Both the position numbers and the translations under genes were made by a program. Of a stretch of DNA of 64,000 nucleotides, positions 7,309 through 19,084 are shown one piece after another (positions within the stretch are counted from its first letter, which is position 1; every line of letters starts with the position of its first letter). The stretch comes from Bacteroidales bacterium (GTDB taxonomy: Bacteria > Bacteroidota > Bacteroidia > Bacteroidales > GCA-2748055): contig JAGLOO010000024.1 in assembly GCA_023138875.1 (NCBI GenBank), positions 95,340 through 159,339 of the forward strand, in the 5' to 3' direction. The notes below the pieces were generated by a model. The model was not told the origin of the DNA. It did not search any database and saw nothing but the letters and a program-made list of their open reading frames with translations.

Positions 7309-10300
7309 ATGCCAAGTATAAATCAAGACCGAATTAGTTTCGCTTCCATTAAAAATCAGTTGGAATATCCTGATTTTCTGGAAGTACAGCTGAAATCATT
7401 CCATGATTTCTTTCAAATGGAAACAACCCCTGAGAACAGGAAAATTGAGGGCCTGTACCAGGTTTTCCAGGAGAACTTTCCCATTACCGATACAAGAAAT
7501 AATTTCGTACTGGAGTTTATCGACTATACCATCGATCCACCCAGGTATTCCATTGATGAGTGTATCGAGCGGGGACTTACATTCAGTGTTCCCTTAAAGG
7601 CAAAACTGAAGCTTTATTGTACCGATCCTGAACATGAGGATTTTGATACTGTGATCCAGGACGTGTACCTGGGGATGGTTCCTTATATGACCGACAGGGG
7701 GGTATTTATCATCAATGGCGCTGAAAGGGTGGTTGTATCCCAGTTGCACCGTTCACCAGGAGTATTCTTCGGGCAGAGTGTCCATGCCAATGGTACCAAA
7801 CTCTACTCCGCAAGGATCATTCCCTTCAAAGGTTCCTGGATCGAGTTTGCAACAGACATCAACAATGTGATGTATGCATATATCGACCGAAAGAAAAAAT
7901 TACCGGTAACCACACTGCTTCGGGCCATCGGGTACGAGAGTGACAAGGATGTGCTGGAGATATTCGGTCTGGCCGATGAGATCAAGGTTTCGAAGACCGG
8001 TTTGAAAAAACTGGTGGGCCGCAAACTGGCCGCCCGTGTGCTGAAAAGCTGGATTGAAGACTTTGTGGATGAAGATACAGGCGAAGTGGTATCTATTGAG
8101 CGAAATGAAGTGATCATCGACAGGGAGACCGTTCTTGAGACCGAGCACATTGATGAGATCATCGATTCGGGTGCCAAGACCATTCTGTTGCACAAGGATA
8201 CAGCTAATATTACCGATTTTGCCATTATTTACAATACCCTTCAGAAGGATCCGTGTAACTCGGAGAAGGAAGCGGTGATGCATATCTACAGGCAACTGAG
8301 GAATGCAGAACCACCGGATGAGCCCACTGCCAGGGATGTCATTGATAAGTTATTCTTCTCTGACAAGCGGTATGACCTTGGAGAGGTGGGTCGATACAGG
8401 CTCAACAAGAAGCTTGGACTGGAAACCGACATGGAGCACAGGGTACTGACCAGGGAAGATATTATCCAGATCATCCAGTACCTGATCAAGCTGATCAACT
8501 CCAAGACAGATGTGGATGATATTGACCACCTGAGCAACAGGAGGGTCCGTACTGTGGGAGAACAGCTGATGAACCAGTTCAGCGTTGGACTGGCCCGTAT
8601 GGCAAGAACCATTCGTGAACGCATGAATGTGCGTGACAACGAGGTGTTTACACCGACTGACCTGATCAATTCGAAGACGCTTTCTTCGGTGATCAATTCG
8701 TTCTTCGGTACCAACCAGCTGTCCCAGTTTATGGACCAGACTAATCCGTTGGCAGAGATGACCCACAAGCGCCGTATGTCGGCTCTTGGTCCGGGTGGAC
8801 TGTCCAGGGAAAGGGCCGGTTTTGAGGTACGTGATGTACACTTTACCCATTACGGAAGGCTCTGTCCTATTGAGACCCCTGAAGGTCCGAACATCGGACT
8901 GATCTCATCCCTGTGTGTGTTTGCACGCATCAGCGATCTTGGATTCATTGAAACCCCTTATCGTAAAACCGAAGCCGGGAAGGTTGAACTCTCAAACAAA
9001 GGAGTGGTTTACCTCAGTGCTGAGGAAGAAGAGGGCATGCTCATTGCCCAGGCCAATGCGCCATTGAATGAAGATGGAACATTTGTGAATCCGAAGGTGA
9101 AGGCCCGTTATGAGGCCGATTATCCGCTTGCAGAGAAGGATGATGTGGTATTGATGGACGTTGCTCCCAACCAGATAGCTTCTATTGCGGCTTCACTGAT
9201 CCCGTTCCTGGAGCATGACGACGCCAACAGGGCGCTTATGGGATCGAATATGATGCGCCAGGCTGTTCCACTGATCTATCCTGAGGCTCCTGTGGTAGGA
9301 ACCGGGATCGAGCAGAATGTGGTACGCGATTCAAGGCTCCAGATCACTGCCACGGAAACTGGTGTGGTAGAGTTTGTGGATGCCAATGAAATTGTGGTCA
9401 GGTATGACCGGAGCGAAGAAGAGAGGTTTGTCAGGTTTGATGATGATGTGAAGCGGTACAAGCTTCCGAAATTCAGGAAAACCAACCAAAATACCTGTGT
9501 CAATCTGAGTCCCATTGTTCGCAAAGGACAGAAGCTTAAAAAGGGAGATATCCTGACACAGGGATACGCCACCCAGCAGGGTGAGCTGGCTCTTGGAAGA
9601 AACCTCATGGTGGCGTTCATGCCATGGAAGGGGTATAATTTTGAGGATGCCATTGTAGTTTCTGAAAGGCTTGTAAGAGAGGATGTTTTCACCTCCATCC
9701 ATGTGGATGAGTACCTCCTGGAAGTGAGGGATACCAAACGTGGACTTGAGGAACTCACCTCCGATATTCCCAATGTGAGCGAAGAAGCTACCAAGAACCT
9801 TGATGAGAACGGACTGATCAGGATCGGAGCCGAGGTGACACCCGGCGATATCCTCATCGGCAAAATCACCCCCAAGGGGGAATCGGATCCTTCTCCGGAG
9901 GAGAAACTGCTCAGGGCTATTTTTGGCGATAAGGCTGGGGATGTGAAGGATGCTTCACTCAAGGCCGGTCCGTCGCTCTATGGTGTTGTGATCGACAAAA
10001 AGCTGTTCTCACGGACCATGAAGGAGAGGAAATCGAGGCCTGCAACCAAGCAGATTCTTGAGAAGATCGAAGAAGTATACAACAGGGACATCGTAGAACT
10101 GAGAGGACAACTCATTGAAAAACTGTTCGAGCTGGTGAACGGGAAAACTTCCCAGGGTGTGAAAGACTTCCTGAATGTGGATGTGATCCCCAAGGGAACC
10201 AAGTTTACCCTGAAGCTTCTCCAGGAACTGGTTTTCGCAAACGTTAATCCCACCAAGTGGACCACCGATAAACACAAAAATGACCTGATCAGGGACCTGC

Positions 10301-11118
10301 TCCATAACTATATTATTAGGTTCAAGGAAATAGATAGTCTTTACAAGCGCAAGAAGCATAGCATTACCAGCGGTGATGAACTGCCTACAGGTATCATTCA
10401 GCTTGCCAAGGTTTATGTGGCTAAGAAGCGTAAGATCACCGTGGGTGATAAGATGGCCGGACGTCACGGAAACAAGGGTATCGTGGCCAAGATTGTCCGC
10501 GCGGAAGATATGCCGTTCCTGGAGGACGGAACCCCGGTGGATATCGTACTGAATCCGCTGGGTGTGCCTTCCAGGATGAACCTGGGGCAGATCTATGAAA
10601 CCGTACTGGGCTGGGCCGGACTGAAATTGGGACTGAAATTTGCAACCCCGATCTTTGACGGAGCCAAGATCGATGAGATCAATGAACTTACCGATAAGGG
10701 AGGTGTCCCCAGGTATGGAAAAACCCACCTTTATGACGGAGGAACCGGGGAGAGATTTGACCAGCCAGCCACTGTGGGTGTGATCTATATGCTGAAACTG
10801 GGACATATGGTTGAGGATAAGATGCACGCCAGGTCAATTGGGCCATACTCACTGATAACCCAGCAGCCTCTGGGTGGTAAAGCACAGTTTGGAGGCCAGC
10901 GATTTGGTGAGATGGAAGTCTGGGCTCTGGAGGCATTTGGGGCAGCCAATATTCTCCAGGAGATCCTTACCGTAAAATCGGATGATGTGATCGGAAGGGC
11001 CAAGGCATATGAAGCCATTGTAAAAGGTGAGCCAATGCCCACACCCGGAATTCCCGAATCACTGAACGTATTGTTGCATGAATTGCGTGGACTGGGATTG
11101 AGTGTTAACCTGGTTTAA
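7309..11118 (+). CDS. rpoB: DNA-directed RNA polymerase subunit beta
   Basis: The 1269-residue beta subunit of RNA polymerase, full length. The rifampicin-binding cluster [20 protein letters not shown] begins at about residue 469 and has the residues normally found in sensitive strains (Asp in FMDQ, His in THKRR, Ser in SALGPGG). Active-site elements [19 protein letters not shown] and [14 protein letters not shown] are present, as is the C-terminal clamp segment [18 protein letters not shown]. It follows the rplL attenuator and precedes rpoC by 62 bases. Confidence 0.98.
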   Translation: MPSINQDRISFASIKNQLEYPDFLEVQLKSFHDFFQMETTPENRKIEGLYQVFQENFPITDTRNNFVLEFIDYTIDPPRYSIDECIERGLTFSVPLKAKLKLYCTDPEHEDFDTVIQDVYLGMVPYMTDRGVFIINGAERVVVSQLHRSPGVFFGQSVHANGTKLYSARIIPFKGSWIEFATDINNVMYAYIDRKKKLPVTTLLRAIGYESDKDVLEIFGLADEIKVSKTGLKKLVGRKLAARVLKSWIEDFVDEDTGEVVSIERNEVIIDRETVLETEHIDEIIDSGAKTILLHKDTANITDFAIIYNTLQKDPCNSEKEAVMHIYRQLRNAEPPDEPTARDVIDKLFFSDKRYDLGEVGRYRLNKKLGLETDMEHRVLTREDIIQIIQYLIKLINSKTDVDDIDHLSNRRVRTVGEQLMNQFSVGLARMARTIRERMNVRDNEVFTPTDLINSKTLSSVINSFFGTNQLSQFMDQTNPLAEMTHKRRMSALGPGGLSRERAGFEVRDVHFTHYGRLCPIETPEGPNIGLISSLCVFARISDLGFIETPYRKTEAGKVELSNKGVVYLSAEEEEGMLIAQANAPLNEDGTFVNPKVKARYEADYPLAEKDDVVLMDVAPNQIASIAASLIPFLEHDDANRALMGSNMMRQAVPLIYPEAPVVGTGIEQNVVRDSRLQITATETGVVEFVDANEIVVRYDRSEEERFVRFDDDVKRYKLPKFRKTNQNTCVNLSPIVRKGQKLKKGDILTQGYATQQGELALGRNLMVAFMPWKGYNFEDAIVVSERLVREDVFTSIHVDEYLLEVRDTKRGLEELTSDIPNVSEEATKNLDENGLIRIGAEVTPGDILIGKITPKGESDPSPEEKLLRAIFGDKAGDVKDASLKAGPSLYGVVIDKKLFSRTMKERKSRPATKQILEKIEEVYNRDIVELRGQLIEKLFELVNGKTSQGVKDFLNVDVIPKGTKFTLKLLQELVFANVNPTKWTTDKHKNDLIRDLLHNYIIRFKEIDSLYKRKKHSITSGDELPTGIIQLAKVYVAKKRKITVGDKMAGRHGNKGIVAKIVRAEDMPFLEDGTPVDIVLNPLGVPSRMNLGQIYETVLGWAGLKLGLKFATPIFDGAKIDEINELTDKGGVPRYGKTHLYDGGTGERFDQPATVGVIYMLKLGHMVEDKMHARSIGPYSLITQQPLGGKAQFGGQRFGEMEVWALEAFGAANILQEILTVKSDDVIGRAKAYEAIVKGEPMPTPGIPESLNVLLHELRGLGLSVNLV

Positions 11119-11180
11119 TCCTGCTGTTACGGGCTACGGCCTGATCATTCAAAGTTTTAAAACAATAAATTCCTTATTAT

Positions 11181-14100
11181 ATGTCATTCAGGAAAGACAC
11201 CAAAATAAAAAGCAGTTTCACCAAGATTACCATCGGATTGGCTTCACCTGAAGAGATCCTTGAACGATCCAGTGGAGAGGTCTTGAAGCCCGAAACCATC
11301 AATTACCGTACCTATAAACCGGAAAGAGATGGTCTGTTTTGCGAGAGAATCTTCGGACCGGTGAAGGATTATGAGTGTCATTGTGGTAAGTACAAACGCA
11401 TCCGTTACAAAGGTATTGTATGTGACCGCTGTGGTGTTGAAGTTACTGAGAAGAAGGTGCGTCGCGAAAGGATGGGACACATTTCACTGGTTGTACCGGT
11501 GGCACACATCTGGTATTTCCGTTCACTACCCAATAAGATCGGGTATCTGCTTGGACTTCCCACCAAGAAACTTGATTCAATCATCTATTACGAAAGGTAT
11601 GTGGTGATCAATGCGGGTATCAAGGAAGCCGACGGAGTAGACTACCTTGATTTTCTTACAGAAGATGAGTACCTGGATATCCTTGCCAGCCTTCCTAAGG
11701 AGAACCAACTCCTGGAAGACGACCATCCGGATAAGTTCATTGCAGGGATGGGTGCAGATGGATTGCACCAGCTTCTTTCAAGGCTTGACCTGGATGAACT
11801 CTCTTATTCATTAAGGCACAAGGCCAGTACTGAGACCTCCCAGCAGAGGAAGAATGAAGCATTGAAACGCTTGCAGGTAGTAGAGGCCTTCCGCGTATCC
11901 AAGGGTATTAATCGGCCCGAGTGGATGATCGTGAAAGTGGTCCCGGTAATCCCACCGGAATTAAGACCCCTGGTACCGCTTGATGGCGGACGTTTTGCCA
12001 CTTCTGACCTGAACGATCTCTATCGGAGGGTAATTATCAGGAACAACCGCCTGAAACGGTTAATCGAGATCAAAGCTCCGGAGGTGATCCTTCGCAACGA
12101 GAAAAGGATGCTCCAGGAGGCCGTTGATTCACTGTTCGATAACTCCAGGAAGGCCAATGCGGTTAAGACCGATGCCAACCGTCCGCTCAAGTCGCTTTCT
12201 GACAGCCTGAAAGGTAAGCAGGGTCGGTTCCGTCAGAACCTGCTGGGAAAGAGGGTGGATTATTCAGCCCGTTCTGTGATCGTGGTTGGGCCTGAATTGA
12301 GACTTCATGAATGTGGTCTTCCAAAGGATATGGCCGCTGAGCTTTATAAGCCTTTCATTATCAGAAAATTGATTGAAAGAGGAATTGTAAAAACCGTAAA
12401 ATCGGCCAAGAAGATCGTGGATCGGAAGGATCCGGTTGTATGGGATATTCTGGAAAATGTACTGAAAGGACACCCGGTGCTGCTGAACCGTGCACCTACC
12501 CTGCACAGGCTCGGGATCCAGGCATTCCAGCCGAAACTTATCGAGGGAAAAGCAATCCAGCTTCATCCACTGGTATGTACCGCTTTCAACGCTGACTTTG
12601 ACGGTGACCAGATGGCTGTGCATCTCCCTCTTGGAAATGCAGCCGTCCTTGAAGCACAGATCCTGATGCTGGCATCACACAATATTCTGAATCCTGCCAA
12701 TGGTGCGCCTATTGCGGTACCTTCGCAGGATATGGTACTGGGCCTCTATTACATTACCAAGGCCAAGCGCAACATGAAGAACGATCCTGTGAAAGCAGAG
12801 GGAATGTTGTTCTATTCACCTGAAGAAGTGACCATTGCATACAATGAAAAGCGTGCAGATCTGCATTCCGTCATTAAGGTTAGGATCCCCAAACTGGGAA
12901 GTGAGAACGGGGAAACGGAACTCATCGAGACCACTGTGGGTCGTGTATTGTTCAATGAATTTGTACCCGAAGAGATAGGGTACATTAACGAACTGCTGAC
13001 AAAAAAATCACTTCGCGACATCATCGGAAGGGTACTCAAGATTACAGGAACTGAGAAAACCGCCAAGTTTCTGGATGATATCAAGAGCCTCGGTTATAGC
13101 ATGGCTTTCAAAGGAGGCCTCTCCTTTAACCTGGATGATGTGATCATCCCCGCCGAGAAGGAGACATTCGTTACCGATGGTTATGCCCAGGTTGACGATG
13201 TGATCGCCAGTTATAACATGGGTGTGATTACAAACAATGAAAGGTATAACCAGATCATTGATGTGTGGACGCATATCAATGCCAGGCTGACCCAGACACT
13301 CATGAAGCAGTTGAGTTCAGATAATCAGGGATTTAACCCTGTGTATATGATGCTCGATTCTGGTGCGAGGGGCTCCAAGGAGCAGATCCGGCAGCTGTCC
13401 GGTATGCGTGGTCTGATGGCCAAACCACAGAAGTCAGGTTCTTCAGGCTCAGAGATCATAGAGAACCCCATCCTGTCTAATTTCAAGGAGGGACTTTCGG
13501 TACTGGAATATTTTATTTCAACCCACGGTGCCCGTAAGGGTCTTGCCGATACGGCACTGAAGACAGCTGATGCGGGTTACCTGACCCGCCGTCTTGTGGA
13601 TGTTTCACAGGATGTAATTATCCAGGAGCCCGATTGTGGTACCTTGCGCGGACTGGTGGCCTCTGCTATAAAGAAAAATGAGGAGATTGTGGAAACACTT
13701 TTTGAAAGGGTGCTGGGCCGTACCACCGTTCACAATGTCTATCATCCCCTTTCAGGTGACCTGATCATTGCTTCCGGAGAAGAGATCACAGAAGATATCG
13801 CCCTGACCATTGAAGATTCACCCATTGAGCAGGTTGAGATCCGTTCGGTTCTGACCTGTGAGTCGAAAAAGGGTGTATGTGCCAAGTGTTACGGACGTAA
13901 CCTGGCTACAGGAAAAATGGTCCAGATGGGTGAAGCGACAGGAGTTATTGCAGCGCAATCCATCGGGGAACCAGGAACACAGCTTACTCTGCGTACATTC
14001 CACGTAGGAGGCACGGCTTCCAATATTACTTCGGAGTCCAATGTGATCTCCAAATATGATGGAGTGGCTGAGATTGAAGAGTTGCGTACTGTACCATCCG

Positions 14101-15500
14101 CCGATCCCGAGACCGACAAGAAGTTTGAAATAGTCATAGGACGACTTGCCGAATTGAGGATTGTGGATAAAAACACAGGGATTGCACTGACTACCCATAC
14201 CATTCCATATGGCTCCAAACTCTATATCAAGAATGGAGCAAAGGTGAAGAAAGGACATCTGATTTGCGAATGGGATCCTTATAATGCTCTTATTATCAGC
14301 GAGGTGCCCGGAAAGGTCGATTTCGAAAATGTGATTGAAGGTATTACCTTCCGGGAGGAATCCGATGAGCAAACAGGATTCAAGGAGAAGGTAATCGTGG
14401 AAACCAGGGACCGTACTAAAAACCCGTTGATTAGGATCATGAATAGCGAAGGTGAGCTCATTAAGAACTATAACCTGCCTGTGGGCGCCCATATTGCAGT
14501 GAACGAAAATGAGAAGGTTAAGGCAGGTGAGATCCTTGTAAAGATACCCAGAGCCGTTGGGAAATCAGGTGACATTACCGGAGGTTTGCCACGTGTTACA
14601 GAGTTGTTTGAAGCCAGGAATCCTTCAAATCCTGCGGTTGTATCCGAGATCGACGGCGAAGTGGAATTCGGAAAGATCAAACGTGGAAACCGTGAGGTCA
14701 TCATCACATCCAAGGCTGGTGAGGTGAAGAAATACCTTGTACCACTTTCAAAGCAGATCCTTGTCCAGGAAAACGATTATGTGAGGGCTGGAACGCCTCT
14801 GTCGGATGGCGCCATTACACCGGCCGATATCCTGGCCATCAAAGGGCCTACCAAGGTTCAGGAGTACATCGTAAATGAAGTTCAGGAAGTATACAGGATG
14901 CAGGGTGTGAAGATCAACGACAAGCATTTTGAGATCATCGTTCGCCAGATGATGCGGAAGGTGGAAATCGTCGATCCGGGTGACACTAAATTTCTGGAGA
15001 AGCAGGTTGTGGATAAGTGGGGATTCATGAATGAAAACGACTGGATTTATGGTAAGAAGGTAGTGGTTGAAGCGGGAGACGCCGAGGGCTATAAGCCCGG
15101 ACAGATCATTACGGCCCGCAAACTCAGGGACGATAATTCTGTTCTAAGGCGCAAAGACCTGAAACTCATTGAGTCAAGGGATGCGATACCCGCTACCTCC
15201 TCGCAGGTACTTCAGGGAATCACCAAGGCTGCACTGCAGACCAAAAGCTTCATCTCAGCTGCATCATTCCAGGAAACCACCAAGGTACTGAATGAAGCTG
15301 CGATCTTCGGACGTGTGGATATATTGGACGGATTGAAGGAGAATGTGATCGTGGGTCACAAGATCCCCGCCGGTACCGGTGCAAGGGTTTATAACAACCT
15401 GGTGGTCGGGTCACGTGAGGAATACGAAAGACTCACATCCGGAAAGACAGAAGAGAAAAACTCGGCAGAAGAGGAGGTTACTGAATCTGCACAGGACTAA
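11181..15500 (+). CDS. rpoC: DNA-directed RNA polymerase subunit beta'
   Basis: The 1439-residue beta' subunit. The N-terminal zinc site is [20 protein letters not shown] (about residues 71-90), the catalytic loop NADFDGDQ with the three Mg-binding aspartates is at about 470-477, and the second zinc cluster contains [13 protein letters not shown]. Trigger-loop region [16 protein letters not shown] is intact. The acidic tail ([16 protein letters not shown]) is typical of Bacteroidota. DUF3467 follows after 12 bases. Confidence 0.98.
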   Translation: MSFRKDTKIKSSFTKITIGLASPEEILERSSGEVLKPETINYRTYKPERDGLFCERIFGPVKDYECHCGKYKRIRYKGIVCDRCGVEVTEKKVRRERMGHISLVVPVAHIWYFRSLPNKIGYLLGLPTKKLDSIIYYERYVVINAGIKEADGVDYLDFLTEDEYLDILASLPKENQLLEDDHPDKFIAGMGADGLHQLLSRLDLDELSYSLRHKASTETSQQRKNEALKRLQVVEAFRVSKGINRPEWMIVKVVPVIPPELRPLVPLDGGRFATSDLNDLYRRVIIRNNRLKRLIEIKAPEVILRNEKRMLQEAVDSLFDNSRKANAVKTDANRPLKSLSDSLKGKQGRFRQNLLGKRVDYSARSVIVVGPELRLHECGLPKDMAAELYKPFIIRKLIERGIVKTVKSAKKIVDRKDPVVWDILENVLKGHPVLLNRAPTLHRLGIQAFQPKLIEGKAIQLHPLVCTAFNADFDGDQMAVHLPLGNAAVLEAQILMLASHNILNPANGAPIAVPSQDMVLGLYYITKAKRNMKNDPVKAEGMLFYSPEEVTIAYNEKRADLHSVIKVRIPKLGSENGETELIETTVGRVLFNEFVPEEIGYINELLTKKSLRDIIGRVLKITGTEKTAKFLDDIKSLGYSMAFKGGLSFNLDDVIIPAEKETFVTDGYAQVDDVIASYNMGVITNNERYNQIIDVWTHINARLTQTLMKQLSSDNQGFNPVYMMLDSGARGSKEQIRQLSGMRGLMAKPQKSGSSGSEIIENPILSNFKEGLSVLEYFISTHGARKGLADTALKTADAGYLTRRLVDVSQDVIIQEPDCGTLRGLVASAIKKNEEIVETLFERVLGRTTVHNVYHPLSGDLIIASGEEITEDIALTIEDSPIEQVEIRSVLTCESKKGVCAKCYGRNLATGKMVQMGEATGVIAAQSIGEPGTQLTLRTFHVGGTASNITSESNVISKYDGVAEIEELRTVPSADPETDKKFEIVIGRLAELRIVDKNTGIALTTHTIPYGSKLYIKNGAKVKKGHLICEWDPYNALIISEVPGKVDFENVIEGITFREESDEQTGFKEKVIVETRDRTKNPLIRIMNSEGELIKNYNLPVGAHIAVNENEKVKAGEILVKIPRAVGKSGDITGGLPRVTELFEARNPSNPAVVSEIDGEVEFGKIKRGNREVIITSKAGEVKKYLVPLSKQILVQENDYVRAGTPLSDGAITPADILAIKGPTKVQEYIVNEVQEVYRMQGVKINDKHFEIIVRQMMRKVEIVDPGDTKFLEKQVVDKWGFMNENDWIYGKKVVVEAGDAEGYKPGQIITARKLRDDNSVLRRKDLKLIESRDAIPATSSQVLQGITKAALQTKSFISAASFQETTKVLNEAAIFGRVDILDGLKENVIVGHKIPAGTGARVYNNLVVGSREEYERLTSGKTEEKNSAEEEVTESAQD

Positions 15501-15512
15501 ATACAGTTCAAT

Positions 15513-15833
15513 ATGGAAGATAAAGCCAAGAAAAACCAGATCAACATTGAGTTGAAGGAGGAGGTAGCTCAGGGTACCTATTCCAACCTGGCCATCATTA
15601 CCCATTCATCGTCTGAGTTTGTACTCGACTTTGTGAGGGTAATGCCCGGGATTCCAAAAGCAGAGGTGAAATCCAGGGTGATCCTTACCCCGGAACATGC
15701 CAAGCGCCTGTTGCATGCGCTCACCGATAATATCGAAAAATATGAGAAGATGCATGGGCCTATCAAGAACATAGAACCTGCCGGCGGATCAGTGATCCCG
15801 ATGAATTTCGGGGGACCAGCCGGGCAGGCGTAA
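15513..15833 (+). CDS. DUF3467 domain protein
   Basis: A 106-residue soluble protein starting MEDKAKKNQINIELKEEVAQG and containing YSNLAIITHSSSEFVLDFVR and PEHAKRLLHALTDNIEKYE, the pattern of DUF3467. Its function is unknown; the position directly after rpoC is conserved across Bacteroidota, which suggests coexpression with RNA polymerase. It is the last gene of the long transcription unit, since a hairpin and T run follow. Confidence 0.88.
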   Translation: MEDKAKKNQINIELKEEVAQGTYSNLAIITHSSSEFVLDFVRVMPGIPKAEVKSRVILTPEHAKRLLHALTDNIEKYEKMHGPIKNIEPAGGSVIPMNFGGPAGQA

Positions 15834-15857
15834 AACTAACATAAACAATTACTTAAT

Positions 15858-15890
15858 AAGGGTTTCTGGATTTCCATGGAACCCTTTTTT
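15858..15890 (+). terminator. Terminator of the rpoBC-DUF3467 unit
   Basis: AAGGGTTTC at 15858-15866 pairs with GGAACCC at 15878-15884 (plus flanking A:T pairs) and is followed by TTTTTT at 15885-15890. It lies 25 bases after the DUF3467 stop codon. Confidence 0.75.
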
Positions 15891-15940
15891 GTATTGATTT
15901 TAGATAACTATATTTTTATGGGTCATTTTTAGATTTCTTT

Positions 15941-15948
15941 TATATTTG
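15941..15948 (+). promoter_or_regulatory. Possible -7 element for the etf operon
   Basis: TATATTTG at 15941-15948 is a perfect TAnnTTTG box 24 bases before the etfB start. The -33 region holds only TTTATG at the expected distance rather than TTG, so the promoter may be weak or need an activator. Confidence 0.5.
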
Positions 15949-15971
15949 TCAGGTTATTAAAATATCTAGAT

Positions 15972-16721
15972 ATGCGAATTCTCGTTTGTATTAGTAATGT
16001 TCCGGATACCACCACCAAGGTGAAGTTTTCGAACGACAACACAGCCTTTGATGACAGCGGGGTACAATGGATCATTAACCCCTGGGATGAACTGGCCCTG
16101 ACAAGGACTATGGAGTTGAAAGAGGACGCTTCCAATCCGGTTTCCAACGTAACGGTTGTTACTGTAGGACCAGCCGGAGCCGAGCCAACCCTCAGAAAAG
16201 CGTTGGCCATCGGAGCCGATGATGCCATCAGGGTTGATGCTGAATCCGGGGATGCTCATTTTGTGGCTGCCCAGCTTGCGTCGGTGGTAAATGACGGAGA
16301 ATATGATATGATCTTTTGCGGCATTGAATCAAGTGATTACAATGGATCAGCCGTGGGAGGTATGCTATCCGAGATGCTCGATATTCCCTCCGTTTCAGCG
16401 GTTTCATCCCTGCGTATTGAAAATGGGGAAGCTGTGATCACCAGGGATATTGACGGTGGTAAAGAAGAGGTGTCGGTCCCCACTCCATTTGTGGGTGTGG
16501 TGCAAAAGGGAATAGCTAAGGAACCCAGGATCGCAGCCATGCGCGGGATCATGATGGCCAGGAAAAAGCCCCTGCAGGTAGTCCCTGCCATTGAAGCCGA
16601 ACCGTTAATCCATTACCAGGAGTATGTGATGCCCGAACCGAAGGCTCCCTGCAAAATGATTGAGGCAGACCAGGTAAAAGAACTGGTGAACCTGTTGCAG
16701 AATGAGGCAAAAGTGCTCTAA
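15972..16721 (+). CDS. etfB: Electron transfer flavoprotein, beta subunit
   Basis: A 249-residue ETF beta/FixA-family protein, beginning MRILVCISNVPDTTTKVKF and containing NPWDELALTRTMELKE and VTVGPAGAEPTLRKALAIGADDAIRVD. The beta subunit binds AMP or a second flavin and, with EtfA, accepts electrons from acyl-CoA dehydrogenases. The segment GIESSDYNGSAVGGMLSEML matches the nucleotide-binding region. It is first in a five-gene run etfB-etfA-membrane FeS subunit-CCG protein-acyl-CoA dehydrogenase. Whether this ETF is bifurcating cannot be settled by eye. Confidence 0.93.
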   Translation: MRILVCISNVPDTTTKVKFSNDNTAFDDSGVQWIINPWDELALTRTMELKEDASNPVSNVTVVTVGPAGAEPTLRKALAIGADDAIRVDAESGDAHFVAAQLASVVNDGEYDMIFCGIESSDYNGSAVGGMLSEMLDIPSVSAVSSLRIENGEAVITRDIDGGKEEVSVPTPFVGVVQKGIAKEPRIAAMRGIMMARKKPLQVVPAIEAEPLIHYQEYVMPEPKAPCKMIEADQVKELVNLLQNEAKVL

Positions 16722-16758
16722 CCTAACATTTTCAAACGATTTCTAAACTATTAATAAT

Positions 16759-17727
16759 ATGTCAGTATTAGTATATACCGAGAACTGGGATGGCAAATTT
16801 AAAAAACTCTCCCTTGAATTGGTCTCCTATGCTTCCAGTTTGGCCAAAATGGTCGGAGGAAGCGTTACCGCACTATCCATTGGAAAAGTAGAACAGGATG
16901 AACTGTCAGCTCTTGGCGCCTACGGTGCTACAAATGTCCTGAGTGTAGATGATGCTCCGGGTGGACTTGATAACCAGCTCTATACAAGTATTATTACCGC
17001 AGCAATGGAAATGACCGGGTCGAAAGTCCTGGTACTGGCCCACAACAATACAGGAAAAGCAATTGCCCCCAGATTGTCGGTCAGGTTAAAAGCAGGCCTT
17101 GCTACCGGAGTTACAGCACTACCGGAATCTGTTGATCCATTGGTGGTGCCTAAGAAAGTATTCAGTGGCAAAGCATTTGCAAAGGTGAAGATCCTGACCG
17201 ATTCAGCCATCCTGACACTGGCACAGAATTCATTTGAACTGACCGAGACAGGAGGTTCAGCATCCATTGAGGCATTTGATCCTGGAGTGGATGTGGCAGG
17301 TGTAAGAACCAGTATAAGGGATGTTCAGAAGCAGGAGGGTAAGCTGCTGCTTTCGGATGCCGAAGTTGTAATCTCCGGTGGCAGGGGAATGAAATCTACT
17401 GATAACTGGGGTCCCATCGAGGAACTGGCTGAGGTACTTGGAGGAGCAACAGCATGCTCCAGACCTGTATCTGATGAAGGCTGGCGCCCCCACGAGGAGC
17501 ATACCGGACAGACAGGGAAGATCATTGCCCCCAATCTGTACATGGCATTTGGTATTTCGGGTGCCATTCAGCACCTGGCTGGAGTAAGCTCTTCAAAGTG
17601 CATTGTTGCAGTGAACACTGATAAAGATGCACCCATTTTCGAAGCAGCTGATTACGGGATTGTCGGGGACGCCCTGAAAGTACTTCCTGAGCTGGTTACA
17701 GAGATAAAGGCTGCAAAGGCCCAGTAG
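16759..17727 (+). CDS. etfA: Electron transfer flavoprotein, alpha subunit
   Basis: A 322-residue ETF alpha/FixB-family protein. The C-terminal FAD-binding signature is clear: LYMAFGISGAIQHLAGVSSS (about residues 259-278) followed by AVNTDKDAPIFEAADYGIVGD. The middle GGRGMKSTDNWGPIEELAEVLGG also matches the family. It forms the heterodimer with EtfB, 37 bases upstream, and passes electrons to the membrane module encoded next. Confidence 0.95.
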   Translation: MSVLVYTENWDGKFKKLSLELVSYASSLAKMVGGSVTALSIGKVEQDELSALGAYGATNVLSVDDAPGGLDNQLYTSIITAAMEMTGSKVLVLAHNNTGKAIAPRLSVRLKAGLATGVTALPESVDPLVVPKKVFSGKAFAKVKILTDSAILTLAQNSFELTETGGSASIEAFDPGVDVAGVRTSIRDVQKQEGKLLLSDAEVVISGGRGMKSTDNWGPIEELAEVLGGATACSRPVSDEGWRPHEEHTGQTGKIIAPNLYMAFGISGAIQHLAGVSSSKCIVAVNTDKDAPIFEAADYGIVGDALKVLPELVTEIKAAKAQ

Positions 17728-17747
17728 TACCTCTCAATCCGCTACTT

Positions 17748-19082
17748 ATGACAAATCAAATCATTTTTCTGGCTACGTTGCTGGTCACCCTGCTGGCTTT
17801 TGGCTACACAATACGCAGGTTTGTGGGTTTTTTCAGCATCACCCGGGCGGGATTTCCTGTCAGGCAGATCGGGCGTCGCATCGGAGTGATGCTTGAAGTG
17901 GCCATTGGCCAGACAAAGATTTTTCGCAGACCGGTCATGGGATTTTTGCATGCCCTGGTTTTCTGGGGATTCTGTGTGATCCTCATCGGAAGTGTCGAAA
18001 TGGTGATTGATGGTTTAACAGGAAAGGAACGGGTGCTTTCCTTTCTCGGAGTTGTTTATGATATCATCATGGCCTCGGGAGATGTGTTTGCCCTGATCAT
18101 TACGTTAGCCATCATTGTTTTTCTTGCCAGGAGGGTATTCCTCAATGTGAAGAGGTTCTCCGGTATTGAAATGAAACATATTTCACACCTGGATGCCAAT
18201 GTAGCGCTCACCATGATCCTTTTGCTGATGCTGTCACTGCTGGGAATGAATGTGTTTTATGTCCAGGCTACCCTTCAGGCAGGTCATGAGATAGCAGGTT
18301 ATTACCCCGTTGGTCGGCTTCTGGCATCATGGATCGATACGGATGCCCACACCAGTGAAGTATTGTACCAGGTCAACTGGTGGATGCATATTCTGCTCAT
18401 CTTCATTTTCGCCAATTATCTGCCGTATTCAAAGCATTTTCATGTATTTATGTCGGTACCCAATGTATTCTTAAGTCGCCTGGATCCTCTGGGCAAACTG
18501 GATACCATGGAGAGCATTACGAAAGAGGTAAAGATCATGATGGATCCGGAGCAGGCATTTTCTTCACCGGCCGAAGGAGAAGGGGAAGAAGAGGTCCCGG
18601 AACGATTTGGCATTCTCGATATAGAGGATATAAGCTGGAAAAGCTACCTGGACTCCCTTTCGTGTACCGAGTGTGGCCGATGTACATCGGTTTGTCCGGC
18701 CAATATTACCGGGAAGAAATTGTCGCCCAGAAAGATCGTGATGGATGTGAGGGCCAGGATGAAGGAAAAAGGCCCCGGAATTTTGAAGATCGGGAAGGAG
18801 TATACGGATGAAAGGTCCCTGATCAGGGATTTTATTTCGGAAGAGGAATTATGGGCATGCACCCTGTGTAATGCGTGTGCACAGGAATGCCCTATCAATA
18901 TTAACCAACCTGCCCTGATCGTGGGGATGCGGCGATACCTGGTCATGGAAGAATCTGCAGCGCCTGGGGAACTGAATGCAATATTTTCCAACATCGAAAA
19001 TAATGGTGCTCCCTGGCAATTCTCCCAGGAAGACAGGATGCTCTGGGCAGAGGATATAGTGATCAATGAAAAGAGCCAGTAG
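17748..19082 (+). CDS. Membrane-bound FeS/heme oxidoreductase subunit (NarI-like plus 4Fe-4S dicluster)
   Basis: A 444-residue protein whose first 230 residues hold about five hydrophobic spans with histidines (for example in MGFLHALVFWG and VNWWMHILLIF), resembling nitrate-reductase gamma/heme-b domains. A cytoplasmic part follows with two 4Fe-4S motifs, CTECGRCTSVCP (about 306) and CTLCNACAQECP (about 371). With the CCG protein encoded next it resembles the ETF:(methyl)menaquinone oxidoreductases that move electrons from EtfAB into the quinone pool; in some bacteria these domains are one polypeptide. Substrate assignment is inferred from the neighbours. Confidence 0.85.
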   Translation: MTNQIIFLATLLVTLLAFGYTIRRFVGFFSITRAGFPVRQIGRRIGVMLEVAIGQTKIFRRPVMGFLHALVFWGFCVILIGSVEMVIDGLTGKERVLSFLGVVYDIIMASGDVFALIITLAIIVFLARRVFLNVKRFSGIEMKHISHLDANVALTMILLLMLSLLGMNVFYVQATLQAGHEIAGYYPVGRLLASWIDTDAHTSEVLYQVNWWMHILLIFIFANYLPYSKHFHVFMSVPNVFLSRLDPLGKLDTMESITKEVKIMMDPEQAFSSPAEGEGEEEVPERFGILDIEDISWKSYLDSLSCTECGRCTSVCPANITGKKLSPRKIVMDVRARMKEKGPGILKIGKEYTDERSLIRDFISEEELWACTLCNACAQECPININQPALIVGMRRYLVMEESAAPGELNAIFSNIENNGAPWQFSQEDRMLWAEDIVINEKSQ

Positions 19083-19084
19083 GT